From Bacillota bacterium (GTDB taxonomy: Bacteria; Bacillota; Clostridia; Clostridiales; Clostridiaceae), in the NCBI GenBank assembly GCA_023435985.1, contig JAEZKY010000351.1, forward strand, positions 1 to 13,154: a DNA stretch of 13,154 nucleotides. The letters are read 5' to 3'. Position 1 is the stretch's first letter; each line of letters starts with the position of its first letter. The position numbers and the translations under genes are program-made. Shown piece after piece: positions 1-5,964 of the stretch. The notes under the pieces were generated by a model. It was not told the DNA's origin, made no database searches, and saw only the letters and a list, made by a program, of their open reading frames with translations.

Positions 1-288
1 ACTGAAGGTAGTGATACATTAAGCTTACATGATGATGTTCAAAATAATTTTCCTGACTTTGATATCTCAACTGAAACTTCATTATGTGAAATGTGTGACT
101 ATGAAGATTTAAAATCAGCTCTTAAAAATTTAACTGAAGAGGAACTTGAACTTATAGATTTTGTATTCTACAGAAATTACACTATAAAGGAATATGCTTA
201 TATAAAAAATATGTGCTACTCTACTGCTATTCTAAAAAAGAAAACTATTTTAATGAAAATCCTCAATAATATTTCATTAAATTATTAA
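1..288 (+). CDS. RNA polymerase sigma factor-like protein, C-terminal part (partial)
   Basis: The reading frame is open from the first base of the window, so the start lies upstream; 95 residues are visible. The last ~50 residues look like sigma-70 region 4: an NLTEEELELIDF helix, a YTIKEYAYI segment where the first helix of the helix-turn-helix should be, then a Lys-rich recognition helix (STAILKKKTILMKIL). Region 4 normally contacts the -35 promoter element. The match is by pattern only. Small sigma factors of the UviA/BotR/TcdR or SigO type are plausible relatives. In Bacillus subtilis yvrJ sits beside the sigO-rsoA genes, and a YvrJ gene lies 1.2 kb downstream here, which supports the reading. 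A strong hairpin follows the stop within 7 bases. It could instead be another small HTH protein. Confidence 0.5.
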   Translation, partial: TEGSDTLSLHDDVQNNFPDFDISTETSLCEMCDYEDLKSALKNLTEEELELIDFVFYRNYTIKEYAYIKNMCYSTAILKKKTILMKILNNISLNY

Positions 289-294
289 AAGTAA

Positions 295-342
295 AAGAGT
301 AACAGCTCCAATGTTAACTTTATCCTTGGAACTGTTACTCTT
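295..342. terminator. Bidirectional intrinsic terminator between convergent genes
   Basis: Arms of 17 bases (295-311 and 326-342) pair with a single mismatch: AAGAGTAACAGCTCCAA against TTGGAACTGTTACTCTT. Beyond the right arm the plus strand is T/A-rich, and beyond the left arm the minus strand reads TTTTAC. It lies between the end of the sigma-like gene and the end of the convergent Cys-rich gene, so it can serve both. Confidence 0.8.
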
Positions 343-371
343 TATTATAATAATATCAATATTTCATTTGC

Positions 372-614
372 TTACTCAAAACTAAAATTATTCACAACCT
401 CTGTAGTTTTCTCCACATAATTATTAACAACTTGATCTATTCCATCACAAATGTATCTGAGGCTGCAACCTTGGCATTTATCTAATATGCCATCATCAAG
501 TAAAGAGCATCTAAGCTCATCACTGAAAGTAGAATTTCTAATTGCCAATGCTATCTGCTTTTTATCAAAGACTTCTCGTTCCTCTGAATTAATCTTAATT
601 TCATCTCTAATCAT
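372..614 (-). CDS. Small cysteine-rich hypothetical protein
   Basis: This encodes 80 residues from an ATG at 614. A TTG 18 bases further upstream (632) would give 86 residues, but its own GGAGTG is better placed as the ribosome binding site for the ATG, although the spacing is long. The N-terminal half is charged (MIRDEIKINSEEREVF). The C-terminal half contains a C-x2-C-x5-C cluster (CQGCSLRYIC) and an earlier Cys in LRCSLLDD, which could bind a metal ion such as zinc. There is no signal peptide or membrane segment. I do not recognise the family. It is convergent with the sigma-like gene and shares its terminator. Confidence 0.6.
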   Translation of the reverse strand: MIRDEIKINSEEREVFDKKQIALAIRNSTFSDELRCSLLDDGILDKCQGCSLRYICDGIDQVVNNYVEKTTEVVNNFSFE

Positions 615-895
615 ATTTACAACACACTCCAATAATTTATTTGTAACTCTAAAAATTCAGCAGCTGCTATTATGGATATATGTTTTATACTGTACCATAA
701 CATTAAATTTATCGTTAAATTTGTATACTTAGTTTCTTAACCCGCATTTCACAAGCAAATTCTTATATTAAATTCTAAAAAATATATATTCCTAAATTCT
801 TTAGAATTTTAGAATCTCTAATAAATTGCCATATATCCTTTAAGAGAATACATAAAAATACTGATAATAAGATGCCAAAGGAGGATATATAATTT

Positions 896-1426
896 ATGAC
901 TAGAAAAAGAAGAACATTAAAGGTTCCTAAAAATGATTTTGAATATGATGAAGGTGAGGTGTGTGGATTTACTAGTGAAGTTCCTATAGCTGGTGACTGT
1001 ATATCTTCCTTTTCTTTTGATGATGATGCTGCTGAAGCAATTGAAACTAATACTTTATATAAATCTTATGAGAGTGCTGCTTCTAAAACAAATAGTAAAG
1101 CAAATTCAATAGTGAAAGATATTAGATCGACTAACACTACTATCGAAAATATCGCTAATACTTCTTTACAAAAACAGCAGCTATTTAGTCCTACAGAAGA
1201 TATATTTGACAATAGAAGAACTCCTCTTCCTAATGGTGCTGCCCCTGCTATTGACGGAGAAACTCCAACTATTAAAAGAAGCTACACCCTTCGCGGTTCT
1301 ACCATAAGAAAAATAAATGAATTAAAACATCTACATCCTGATATAAATGTATGTGTCAGCACCATAGTTGATATTGCTATAGACCATTATCACAACTACA
1401 TTGTAAATGAAGGTGGCACTCAATAA
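896..1426 (+). CDS. Ribbon-helix-helix DNA-binding protein with long acidic N-terminus
   Basis: This encodes 176 residues, with AAAGGAGG at 877-884 ahead of the ATG. The first ~120 residues are low in complexity and probably disordered: a basic start (TRKRRTLKVPK), acidic stretches (FDDDAAEAIE) and many Ser, Thr and Asn. The last ~50 residues fit a ribbon-helix-helix: a strand KRSYTLRGS, helix TIRKINELKHLHPD, a turn, then a helix VSTIVDIAIDHYHNYI. RHH domains bind DNA as dimers, as in CopG, Arc and ParG. A long flexible N-terminus with a C-terminal RHH recalls plasmid partition proteins of the ParG type, but no ParA is visible. Next comes yvrJ, 94 bases downstream on the same strand. The upstream 281 bases are non-coding and contain a palindrome around 794-810. 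Confidence 0.65.
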   Translation: MTRKRRTLKVPKNDFEYDEGEVCGFTSEVPIAGDCISSFSFDDDAAEAIETNTLYKSYESAASKTNSKANSIVKDIRSTNTTIENIANTSLQKQQLFSPTEDIFDNRRTPLPNGAAPAIDGETPTIKRSYTLRGSTIRKINELKHLHPDINVCVSTIVDIAIDHYHNYIVNEGGTQ

Positions 1427-1520
1427 TTATCCGGATTCAATTACTTTCAACTAATTATTTTTTCTAAAAATAAAGTTCTCTATTTTTCCTCATATATCCT
1501 TTATAGGAGGTGATAAATTT

Positions 1521-1718
1521 ATGGAAATCAATGACTTAATAAATTTGATAGTGAATAATGGTTTTCCAGTAGCGGTATCTGCATATTTGCTAATACGCTT
1601 AGAGAAACAAATTATTAGCTTATCAAGTTCCATTAACAAATTAAATACCATAATATCAGCAAAACTTGGAGTTGCTCTGGATGTAGATTCTAGTGATGAT
1701 TCTCATAAAGTAGCTTGA
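1521..1718 (+). CDS. YvrJ family protein
   Basis: This encodes 65 residues, with a clear AGGAGGT ribosome binding site 10 bases before the ATG. The N-terminus reads NLIVNNGFPVAVSAYLLIRLEKQI, the signature layout of the YvrJ family: a short amphipathic lead, a Gly-Phe-Pro turn, one membrane helix (about residues 12-26), then a charged coiled segment (LEKQIISLSSSINKLNTII). The protein should be a single-pass membrane peptide. The family's molecular role is not established. Its layout resembles the holin-like BhlA/UviB peptides, and family members occur near alternative sigma factors, which fits the fragment at the start of this window. The tail is acidic (DVDSSDDSHK). Confidence 0.85.
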   Translation: MEINDLINLIVNNGFPVAVSAYLLIRLEKQIISLSSSINKLNTIISAKLGVALDVDSSDDSHKVA

Positions 1719-1720
1719 AT

Positions 1721-1756
1721 AAAGGCAATAAACATTTTGAAGTGTTTATTGCCTTT
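1721..1756 (+). terminator. Intrinsic terminator after yvrJ
   Basis: Perfect 14-bp arms AAAGGCAATAAACA (1721-1734) and TGTTTATTGCCTTT (1743-1756) form a hairpin with an 8-base loop three bases after the YvrJ stop codon. The downstream tract (AAAATTTCTT) is only partly T-rich. Confidence 0.75.
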
Positions 1757-1876
1757 AAAATTTCTTATATGTTAACGCAAAAATTAAATAATTAAATTTA
1801 AATTTAGATTATAAAATACTGCACGAGTTAAAAATAGTGCGAATTAATTTACTGCGTTAGTATATTCTAACTCTTG

Positions 1877-2320
1877 TTAAGTGACATCTTTATTTTTAAT
1901 AAATTTAAAAACTTTATCATCAATAATGATATCGTCATTATTTTTGGATTTTTCTAGTGCAAAGCGAATTAATTCCCTATAATCACCAAACCACCATGTT
2001 ATTAAAAGTTTGTTATATTCATTTGAATAAATGCAAATTTGTGAAATTATTGAGCCTATTGAGTGAGGTGCATATATGTACTTTACTTCGTTCCAATATA
2101 TCTCAAATTCTTGATTTTTCTTATGAAACACCAGTTTTTCATCACTAATAGTAAAAAATGATTTACTATCTCTAATAAGGCCATATATTCCATAACTAAT
2201 TGTACACATTAATATCAATGTATCTATCGTTTCTTTTAATAAGTATATAAGCCAAAATGTAAAAACAATACTGAAAACTCCTAGTAAAAAATATCGTTTC
2301 CCATACCTATATATCTTCAA
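1877..2320 (-). CDS. Small membrane protein with two N-terminal helices and a PH-like tail
   Basis: This encodes 147 residues from a TTG start with AAAGG ten bases upstream. Two hydrophobic segments (about residues 11-30 and 34-48) form a membrane hairpin. The remainder is soluble and strand-rich (FTISDEKLVFHKK, FEIYWNEVKYIYA, KLLITWWFGDYRELIRFALEKSK). Such a two-helix hairpin followed by a beta-rich domain resembles bacterial PH-domain-like (YcxB or YdbT type) membrane proteins; that is pattern recognition only. The role is unknown. It follows the DUF6547-like gene on the same strand after ~100 bases, and the two may be cotranscribed. Confidence 0.6.
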   Translation of the reverse strand: MKIYRYGKRYFLLGVFSIVFTFWLIYLLKETIDTLILMCTISYGIYGLIRDSKSFFTISDEKLVFHKKNQEFEIYWNEVKYIYAPHSIGSIISQICIYSNEYNKLLITWWFGDYRELIRFALEKSKNNDDIIIDDKVFKFIKNKDVT

Positions 2321-2419
2321 TAATAATCAACCTTTCCATTTATTATGCTAAAAATTTAATAATTGTATATGAAATAATTTCTAATTAATATACCATTTCA
2401 ATTTATGAAACAACATAAT

Positions 2420-2773
2420 TCATTCTTCTGGCCATGCATCACCTTCACACCTACAAATAAAATCATAATGCATACTTTCAAAAGCATCAACTGGATAATT
2501 TTCACCTTGTTGATTTAAAGTTAATCCATCTAAATCTGCCATTTGATCCATATATGCTAACGTATCATGAATTCCACTAACTCTAGCTTTTTGCAACATT
2601 TCAGCAATAATTGCCCTTTCATCATCTGTCATCGATTCTAAAAACATATTTATTTTCCCATTACCTTTTGTACTTGGATATCCACTCCCTATTACCCACT
2701 TGGCTTCTATACATTCTCTTTGTTTAACCAATCCATCTATAAATTGCTTATAAAACTCTAATCCTTTATTCAC
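2420..2773 (-). CDS. DUF6547-like hypothetical protein
   Basis: This encodes 117 residues from a GTG start, chosen because GAGGGGTGG sits 7 bases upstream. The sequence is soluble and acidic, with conserved-looking stretches: FYKQFIDGLV at the start, a helix-rich middle (MTDDERAIIAEMLQKARVSG), GIHDTLAYMDQMADLDGL, and a C-terminus ending CRCEGDAWPEE. The overall shape recalls the small single-domain family DUF6547, whose function is unknown; I recall this from memory and could not check it. Small acidic proteins of this kind often act as accessory or immunity proteins, but nothing here proves that. An extended -10 (TGTTATAAT) lies 33 bases upstream. Confidence 0.65.
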   Translation of the reverse strand: MNKGLEFYKQFIDGLVKQRECIEAKWVIGSGYPSTKGNGKINMFLESMTDDERAIIAEMLQKARVSGIHDTLAYMDQMADLDGLTLNQQGENYPVDAFESMHYDFICRCEGDAWPEE

Positions 2774-2805
2774 TTTAATCCACCCCTCAAATTACCATTT
2801 GGTTA

Positions 2806-2814
2806 ATTATAACA
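2806..2814 (-). promoter_or_regulatory. Extended -10 promoter for the DUF6547-like gene
   Basis: On the minus strand the bases read TGTTATAAT, a consensus -10 hexamer with the TG extension. No good -35 is seen 17 bases upstream, which is acceptable for an extended -10. It lies just upstream of the GTG start at 2773. Confidence 0.5.
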
Positions 2815-2867
2815 TATTCAAAAATATAATATTGTTTAATTTTCGATAAGCTAAGTCTAAATATGCC

Positions 2868-2896
2868 ATTATACTGACACAATAATACACTATAAT
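2868..2896. promoter_or_regulatory. Dyad with two opposed TATAAT boxes
   Basis: ATTATACTG (2868-2876) and CACTATAAT (2888-2896) pair at 8 of 9 positions. The outer edges give a minus-strand TATAAT (2868-2873) and a plus-strand TATAAT (2891-2896), the latter with a weak TTATAC 16 bases upstream. It could be a pair of divergent promoters or an operator. The plus-strand start would lead to a ~95-base transcript ending at the hairpin at 2955-2990, with no open frame. Confidence 0.35.
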
Positions 2897-2954
2897 AAAG
2901 TCATAAGATTGATAAAACTTTTTTTCATAAATATTTACCCTAATAAATATAAAG

Positions 2955-2997
2955 AAGCAGCATTCATATTCCCCATATGAAATGTTGCTTTTTCTTT
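2955..2997. terminator. Bidirectional intrinsic terminator
   Basis: AAGCAGCATTCATAT (2955-2969) pairs with ATATGAAATGTTGCTT (2975-2990) with one bulge and one G-T, around a TCCCC loop. The plus strand continues TTTCTTT; the minus strand continues CTTCTTTATATTTATT. It could end the orphan plus transcript from 2896 or the remnant gene that stops at 3048 on the minus strand. Confidence 0.7.
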
Positions 2998-3047
2998 ATG
3001 TTCTATAATTTAAAATTATTATTCTTTTTAGGAAAAGGAAGATATTA

Positions 3048-3137
3048 CTATACTTCAAGTAAAAGAAAGTCTACGTTTTTAACACCCCCATTTAATAAAG
3101 TTCCTACCTCTTCTATATTCCTTTCATCTTGAACTAA
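3048..3137 (-). pseudogene. Short 3' remnant of an unknown gene
   Basis: A 29-codon stretch reading LVQDERNIEEVGTLLNGG then VKNVDFLLLEV ends at a TAG (3048-3050) and is preceded in frame by a TAA (3138-3140). Its composition looks like real protein rather than random AT-rich translation, and a terminator hairpin follows. There is no start codon or ribosome binding site, so I read it as the tail of a lost gene. I do not recognise the family. Confidence 0.3.
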
Positions 3138-3202
3138 TTAATATCTTTTGATTATGCTCGTTACACTCGTAAGTTAATTTTTTTCTTTTAATAAAAGGAG
3201 TT

Positions 3203-3484
3203 AAGATGGACAGAATAAAGCTATTTATAGTTACGACGTATTTTAAAATTTAGCTATAGCTTCAATCAGTCCATCTTTTGTAATCCAATAACGTCGCTTC
3301 GCTCCTAAGGAAGAGAAGTTCAAGCTATTTTATATATTTTATTACTTTTAGAACCTATATGTCACGATAGTATATTATAAGCATTTGTAAAAATTATATA
3401 TCTTGAACTTCTCATTGATTGTTGTAGCCTGCGGCAGCAAGGAATAAATATATAGGAGCACTGTGTGCTCCTTGTGGCTACCGC
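3203..3484. other. Structured outer domain of element A, with two possible pseudoknots
   Basis: No credible gene lies here. A hairpin pairs 3203-3224 with 3256-3277 (18 of 22 positions); in its loop CGACGT (3234-3239) is complementary to ACGTCG (3291-3296), just outside. Next, GAGAAGTTCAAG (3313-3324) pairs perfectly with CTTGAACTTCTC (3402-3413). Then TAGCC (3425-3429) pairs with GGCTA (3476-3480), enclosing the perfect hairpin GGAGCAC-TGT-GTGCTCC (3455-3471); inside, GCGG (3431-3434) can pair with CCGC (3481-3484). Helices plus crossing pairs favour a folded RNA over simple repeats. Element B has no counterpart. On the plus strand an AAAGGAG and ATG (3208) would start a 15-codon frame running into the hairpin loop, probably by chance. 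Confidence 0.5.
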
Positions 3485-3654
3485 CACTTCAAGTATTATT
3501 CTTATATATCTACATACATAAACTTTATTAGATCTTATTTGTAACTGTATAGTCATATAACTAAATTTTCTTATTACTGATGTAATATATGTACTTAGTA
3601 TTCCTATATACGCATTTTTTAAAGGACAAGTTAATTTGCTTGAGAGTTCTTTGG

Positions 3655-4261
3655 GTGCCTTATCCACCACCCAAAAATGGACAGGTCATACAGCGACAGG
3701 CTTCTAACATTGTAAAAGTCTCCTCCTCACTCGGAGCCTTTTACAAAGTAAGAATATGTACGCTATCTGCCTAGTCCATTGTTTGGGTTCCCGGTGGGGC
3801 ACTTCGGGATGGAGATTTTTATGAATAAATTATAATTAGGTAACTATTCAGTTAAATTCTTTCTTTAAAATATGTATAAAGATACTGATCCATCCCTCTG
3901 ACTGAAACTTTTGTTTATGATTCTTTTTTAAGTTCATTATAAATTATTGTTTCTGGTATTGGAAAATATAAAGATAAGGTTTAGTTGGTCAGACAAGCTG
4001 ACAAGAATTTTTGGGGGGCTTAGACATGCCATCACAATTATATAAGAAAGTATTAGTAATGTGACGGCATGCCTATCTTGTACAGGCTTAAGTTTATTAC
4101 TATAATGTTTGATTATATGGTTTTTTACGCTCTAAAAATCCAATCACTAAAAATAATAAATTATATTACAGTGAAATTATTTTTAGTGATACGATTTTCA
4201 GAGCTGTTATCTACTTTTAATTATGTACAGGTATTAAAAAAGCAAGTACAAGACCGCCCCC
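3655..4261. ncRNA. Element A: candidate large structured RNA (core ~600 nt)
   Basis: This core recurs inverted at 8936-9584 (element B). In plus-strand order: GTGCC (3655-3659) with GGCAC (3798-3802); ACCCAAA (3669-3675) with TTTGGGT (3782-3788); ATGGAC (3677-3682) with GTCCAT (3774-3779), enclosing a longer helix and the hairpin TTGTAAAAG/CTTTTACAA; GGGATGGA (3806-3813) with TCCATCCC (3889-3896); CTGACTGAAAC (3898-3908) with a GTTTAGTTGGTCAG segment near 3980. The second domain is closed by GGGGGC (4014-4019) with GCCCCC (4256-4261) and holds hairpins at 4025-4071 and 4136-4197. Bases 3771-3793 match B at 21 of 23 positions. Wobble pairs slightly favour transcription from the minus strand, but the strand is not settled. 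Size and multi-helix layout recall ROOL or GOLLD RNAs, though this is unproven. A DNA-level foldback element is the main alternative. Confidence 0.5.
4136..4197. repeat. Conserved hairpin shared with element B
   Basis: Arms 4136-4157 and 4176-4197 pair at 20 of 22 positions, with core ATCACTAAAAATAAT/ATTATTTTTAGTGAT and a 2x2 internal mismatch. Each arm is identical over all 22 bases to the corresponding arm in element B (9045-9066 and 9001-9022, reversed). The loops (18 and 22 bases) are unrelated. Confidence 0.85.
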
Positions 4262-4291
4262 ATTATAAACTATAGATAAGGTATTAACTGT

Positions 4292-4400
4292 ATTTTTTCA
4301 TAAGTTAGGATATATTTATTTAAAATTATTGTCAAGATACGCTTCTCTTTTGATCTTGACAATAATTTCAAATAAATATGTATGGTCATTATGAAAAAAT
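4292..4400. repeat. Long palindrome next to element A
   Basis: The inner arms 4312-4338 and 4353-4379 pair at 26 of 27 positions around a 14-base loop. The outer arms ATTTTTTCATAA (4292-4303) and TTATGAAAAAAT (4389-4400) pair perfectly, with an unpaired segment between. The single inner mismatch would be a G-U pair only in a minus-strand RNA. Each inner arm contains TTGACA facing outward, followed 17 bases on by TATCCT (minus) or TGTATG (plus), so promoter activity is possible. Farther out, GGACATGCTATTTT (4427-4440) is nearly complementary to AAAAGCTTGTCC (4486-4497). No T-tract follows, so it is not a standard terminator. Confidence 0.7.
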
Positions 4401-4538
4401 CTATGTGATATTATGCTGCTCAATTGGACATGCTATTTTTAAAGTGATTCTGGATATTTATGAATAAGATTGGTTTTTGGTGGCAAAAGCTTGTCCTTAT
4501 TATTGCTTCATTTATGGAGGATTTCTCCCCCTATGTAT

Positions 4539-4973
4539 TTAATATGGTAATTCCTCACATGATAGGCTTTCTAATATATTTTTATGTTCCACACTTATTT
4601 GTTTATTATATTCTTCCATGGCTTTTTCTAAGGCCTCATTTCTTTCAGCTTCGTAATCTACAAAACTGCTCCCCTCAATTCTGCCTCTAAATGACTTCCA
4701 AAATTCATAATCATCGTTAGTAACACTAAAAATTCCTTTTCTTCCTATGTTCTTATTATAGCTTAATTTCAAGCCATAAAGACTCAACGGAGCACCATCA
4801 TACTCAATAATTATCGAGCCATCCTTTAACTTGTAAGCTGTTTCAGAAAATCTAAAATCTTCATTCTCACTTAAATACCTATACTCTGCTATTAATGTTT
4901 TTGATTCATATTTTCTTTTTAGTTCCTCTCCTCCCATATTTTTATTATGCCCACTTACAGAAATTTTAGACAT
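4539..4973 (-). CDS. Hypothetical protein, 144 aa
   Basis: This soluble, charged protein starts at an ATG (4973) without a good ribosome binding site. An internal ATG at residue 13 (MGGEELKRKYES) is preceded by GTGGG and may be the real start. The middle is strand-like (GSIIIEYDGAPLSLYGLKLSY), followed by an aromatic stretch (DDYEFWKSF) and a C-terminal charged helix (EAERNEALEKAMEEYNKQI). There is no membrane segment, and I do not recognise a domain. It begins 11 bases after the terminator of the upstream RHH gene, so expression would need read-through or a promoter hidden in that hairpin. It ends about 40 bases before the repeats next to element A. Confidence 0.5.
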   Translation of the reverse strand: MSKISVSGHNKNMGGEELKRKYESKTLIAEYRYLSENEDFRFSETAYKLKDGSIIIEYDGAPLSLYGLKLSYNKNIGRKGIFSVTNDDYEFWKSFRGRIEGSSFVDYEAERNEALEKAMEEYNKQISVEHKNILESLSCEELPY

Positions 4974-4983
4974 TATTTATGTA

Positions 4984-5009
4984 TAAAAAAAGTACCTTTT
5001 TAGGCACTT
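4984..5009 (-). terminator. Intrinsic terminator after the small RHH gene
   Basis: On the minus strand AAGTGCCT-AAAA-AGGTACTT is followed by TTTTTT. The stem is 8 bp with one G-T pair, 15 bases after the stop codon of the gene at 5024-5188. Confidence 0.75.
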
Positions 5010-5023
5010 CTATTTTTTATAAT

Positions 5024-5188
5024 TTATTGTCCAATGCATAATTTCATATAACCTCTTATTGACTTACTAACATCTTTTCCATTCCTATGACAATATGCTT
5101 CAAAGTCTTCATATAACTTAATTTCACATTCCACATGTAGCTGCTTTGTGGGTGATTTTAATTTTTTAATCCTCTTCATATTTTCCAT
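5024..5188 (-). CDS. Small ribbon-helix-helix regulator, 54 aa
   Basis: The ATG at 5188 follows GAAGGAGTGG with about 10 bases of spacing. After a basic lead (MENMKRIKKLKSPTKQ) the sequence fits a ribbon-helix-helix domain: strand LHVECEIKL, helix YEDFEAYCHRNG, then a helix VSKSIRGYMKLCI. RHH proteins of this size (CopG, Arc, ParD-like) bind operators as dimers. It is divergent from the tandem paralogue pair starting at 5349, with a 160-base shared control region, so it is a candidate repressor of them or of itself. No toxin gene is adjacent, so an antitoxin role is unsupported. It is followed by its own terminator. Confidence 0.7.
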   Translation of the reverse strand: MENMKRIKKLKSPTKQLHVECEIKLYEDFEAYCHRNGKDVSKSIRGYMKLCIGQ

Positions 5189-5285
5189 TATTATTCCACT
5201 CCTTCTCTGTAAAATAGTCTAGCCAATAATCGAAATTCTTATACTTAATCTCTTTAAAAAATATACAAATAAGTACAAGTAGCTA

Positions 5286-5321
5286 CGAATATTTGTTCGC
5301 AATTTAGGCAATAATTATAAT
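5286..5321 (+). promoter_or_regulatory. Promoter with overlapping LexA-like box
   Basis: TTGTTC (5293-5298), a 17-base spacer and a perfect TATAAT (5316-5321) lie 28 bases before the first small plus-strand gene. CGAATATTTGTTCG (5286-5299) overlaps the -35 and differs at one base from the Firmicutes SOS box CGAACN4GTTCG. This suggests damage-inducible expression of the small pair; LexA binding is an inference. Confidence 0.45.
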
Positions 5322-5348
5322 ATCAACTTAAGAAAGGATTTTACATAT

Positions 5349-5522
5349 ATGCGATACTTTTCTTTTACTAAATAGCTTACTACTAAAGAAGTGTTTAATT
5401 CATATGGCCACTATAAATCATGGCTTTCTATTTTATCAAAAGAAGAGGCTAGAAAAACTGATTTATATTATCACGAGAAATACCAGTACTTTTTAGATTA
5501 TGTGCAAACTGAATGGGATTAG
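5349..5522 (+). pseudogene. First copy of tandem small paralogue, interrupted by amber stop
   Basis: The frame starts at ATG 5349 behind AAAGGA and runs 57 codons to a TAG at 5520-5522, but codon 9 is also TAG (5373-5375). The rest of the frame is clearly coding: after the stop it continues LTTKEVFNSYGHYKSWLSIL and KTDLYYHEKYQYFLDYVQTEWD. Compared with the intact neighbour at 5579, the stop sits where the neighbour has Trp (FTTWL against FTK-stop-L), so a single TGG to TAG change explains it. The length and the aromatic pattern LYYhekYQyfLD match the paralogue. I call it a recent pseudogene; amber read-through is possible but unsupported. Confidence 0.65.
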
Positions 5523-5578
5523 CAGCATATTACCTGCTGACTCCTGTTTAAAAATCCATATATGAAAGGATGAACCTA

Positions 5579-5755
5579 ATGACATTTACAACATGGCTTA
5601 TAAAAGAAAAAGGCTTTGTATCAAAAGCTCAATTTGATTCACTTGTAAACACATTACCTTACGCTGGAAGAAGAAAATTAATTCTATACTATAAAATAGA
5701 ATATCAACATTACCTTGATACAAGGCCAATACAGCTTGAAATTGAAATAAAATAA
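5579..5755 (+). CDS. Small hypothetical protein, intact paralogue of the preceding frame
   Basis: I chose the ATG at 5579 (58 residues) because AAAGG lies 9 bases upstream; an ATG at 5570 overlaps that ribosome binding site. The protein begins MTFTTWLIKEKGFVSKAQFD and carries an aromatic motif LILYYKIEYQHYLD near residues 35-49, matching the interrupted copy just upstream, so the two arose by tandem duplication. It is soluble, mostly helical and of unknown family. It is probably cotranscribed from the promoter at 5293-5321 and ends in a strong terminator. Confidence 0.65.
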   Translation: MTFTTWLIKEKGFVSKAQFDSLVNTLPYAGRRKLILYYKIEYQHYLDTRPIQLEIEIK

Positions 5756-5788
5756 TCCTGGAGAGGTCTCTCCAGGATTATTTTATTT
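5751..5788 (+). terminator. Strong intrinsic terminator
   Basis: Perfect 14-bp arms AATAATCCTGGAGA (5751-5764) and TCTCCAGGATTATT (5769-5782) enclose a GGTC loop and are followed by TTATTTCTTT. The hairpin overlaps the stop codon of the small gene. Confidence 0.9.
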
Positions 5789-5847
5789 CTTTTAATATCT
5801 CCGCAAAATGAAAAATTAACTTCCAAAATTATAGGACAAGCTTCTGT

Positions 5848-5964
5848 TGTTTTTGGGGCAAATGCTTAAGCTCCATAGAAAATAAATATTGTACAGGGGT
5901 GAGTGCACGCAATCCCCTTTACAATATTTATTTTCTACTGGTATACTTGCTCTCCCAAAAAACA
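5848..5964. repeat. Long isolated palindrome
   Basis: The inner arms 5877-5899 and 5914-5936 pair at 22 of 23 positions (core AAATAAATATTGTA) around a 14-base loop. The pairing resumes farther out, with TGTTTTTGGGG (5848-5858) against CCCAAAAAACA (5954-5964). Total arm length is about 50 bases. GGACAAGCTT at 5834-5843 also occurs, reversed, at 4488-4497 beside element A. No gene overlaps it. It could be a further structured RNA or a foldback DNA element. Confidence 0.7.

Noticed and set aside
451..732. 93-codon plus-strand frame opposite the Cys-rich gene
   Set aside because: It is antisense to a better gene, has no ribosome binding site, and a Leu/Ser-rich translation.
1772..1859. Inverted repeat TTAACGCA ... 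TGCGTTA after yvrJ
   Set aside because: The arms are only 7 bases with a ~73-base AT-rich gap, which is expected by chance here.
3208..3255. A 15-codon leader-peptide-like frame (AAAGGAG then ATG) entering a hairpin, as in attenuators
   Set aside because: No downstream gene exists for it to attenuate, and it overlaps a paired arm of element A.
3362..3774. Open frames of 60-100 codons on both strands (3362-3670 minus, 3589-3774 plus)
   Set aside because: They lie across paired arms of element A, lack ribosome binding sites and have Cys/Arg/Tyr-rich, unprotein-like translations. The frames result from the hairpin sequence.
4069..4275. Open frame of 68 codons on the plus strand
   Set aside because: It covers the conserved hairpin and closing helix of element A; element B conserves the pairing, not this frame, and no ribosome binding site is seen.
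3203..4500. Group I or group II intron, or IStron
   Set aside because: I found no domain V-like hairpin, no group I P7 core and no intron-encoded protein; the elements also do not interrupt a recognisable gene.
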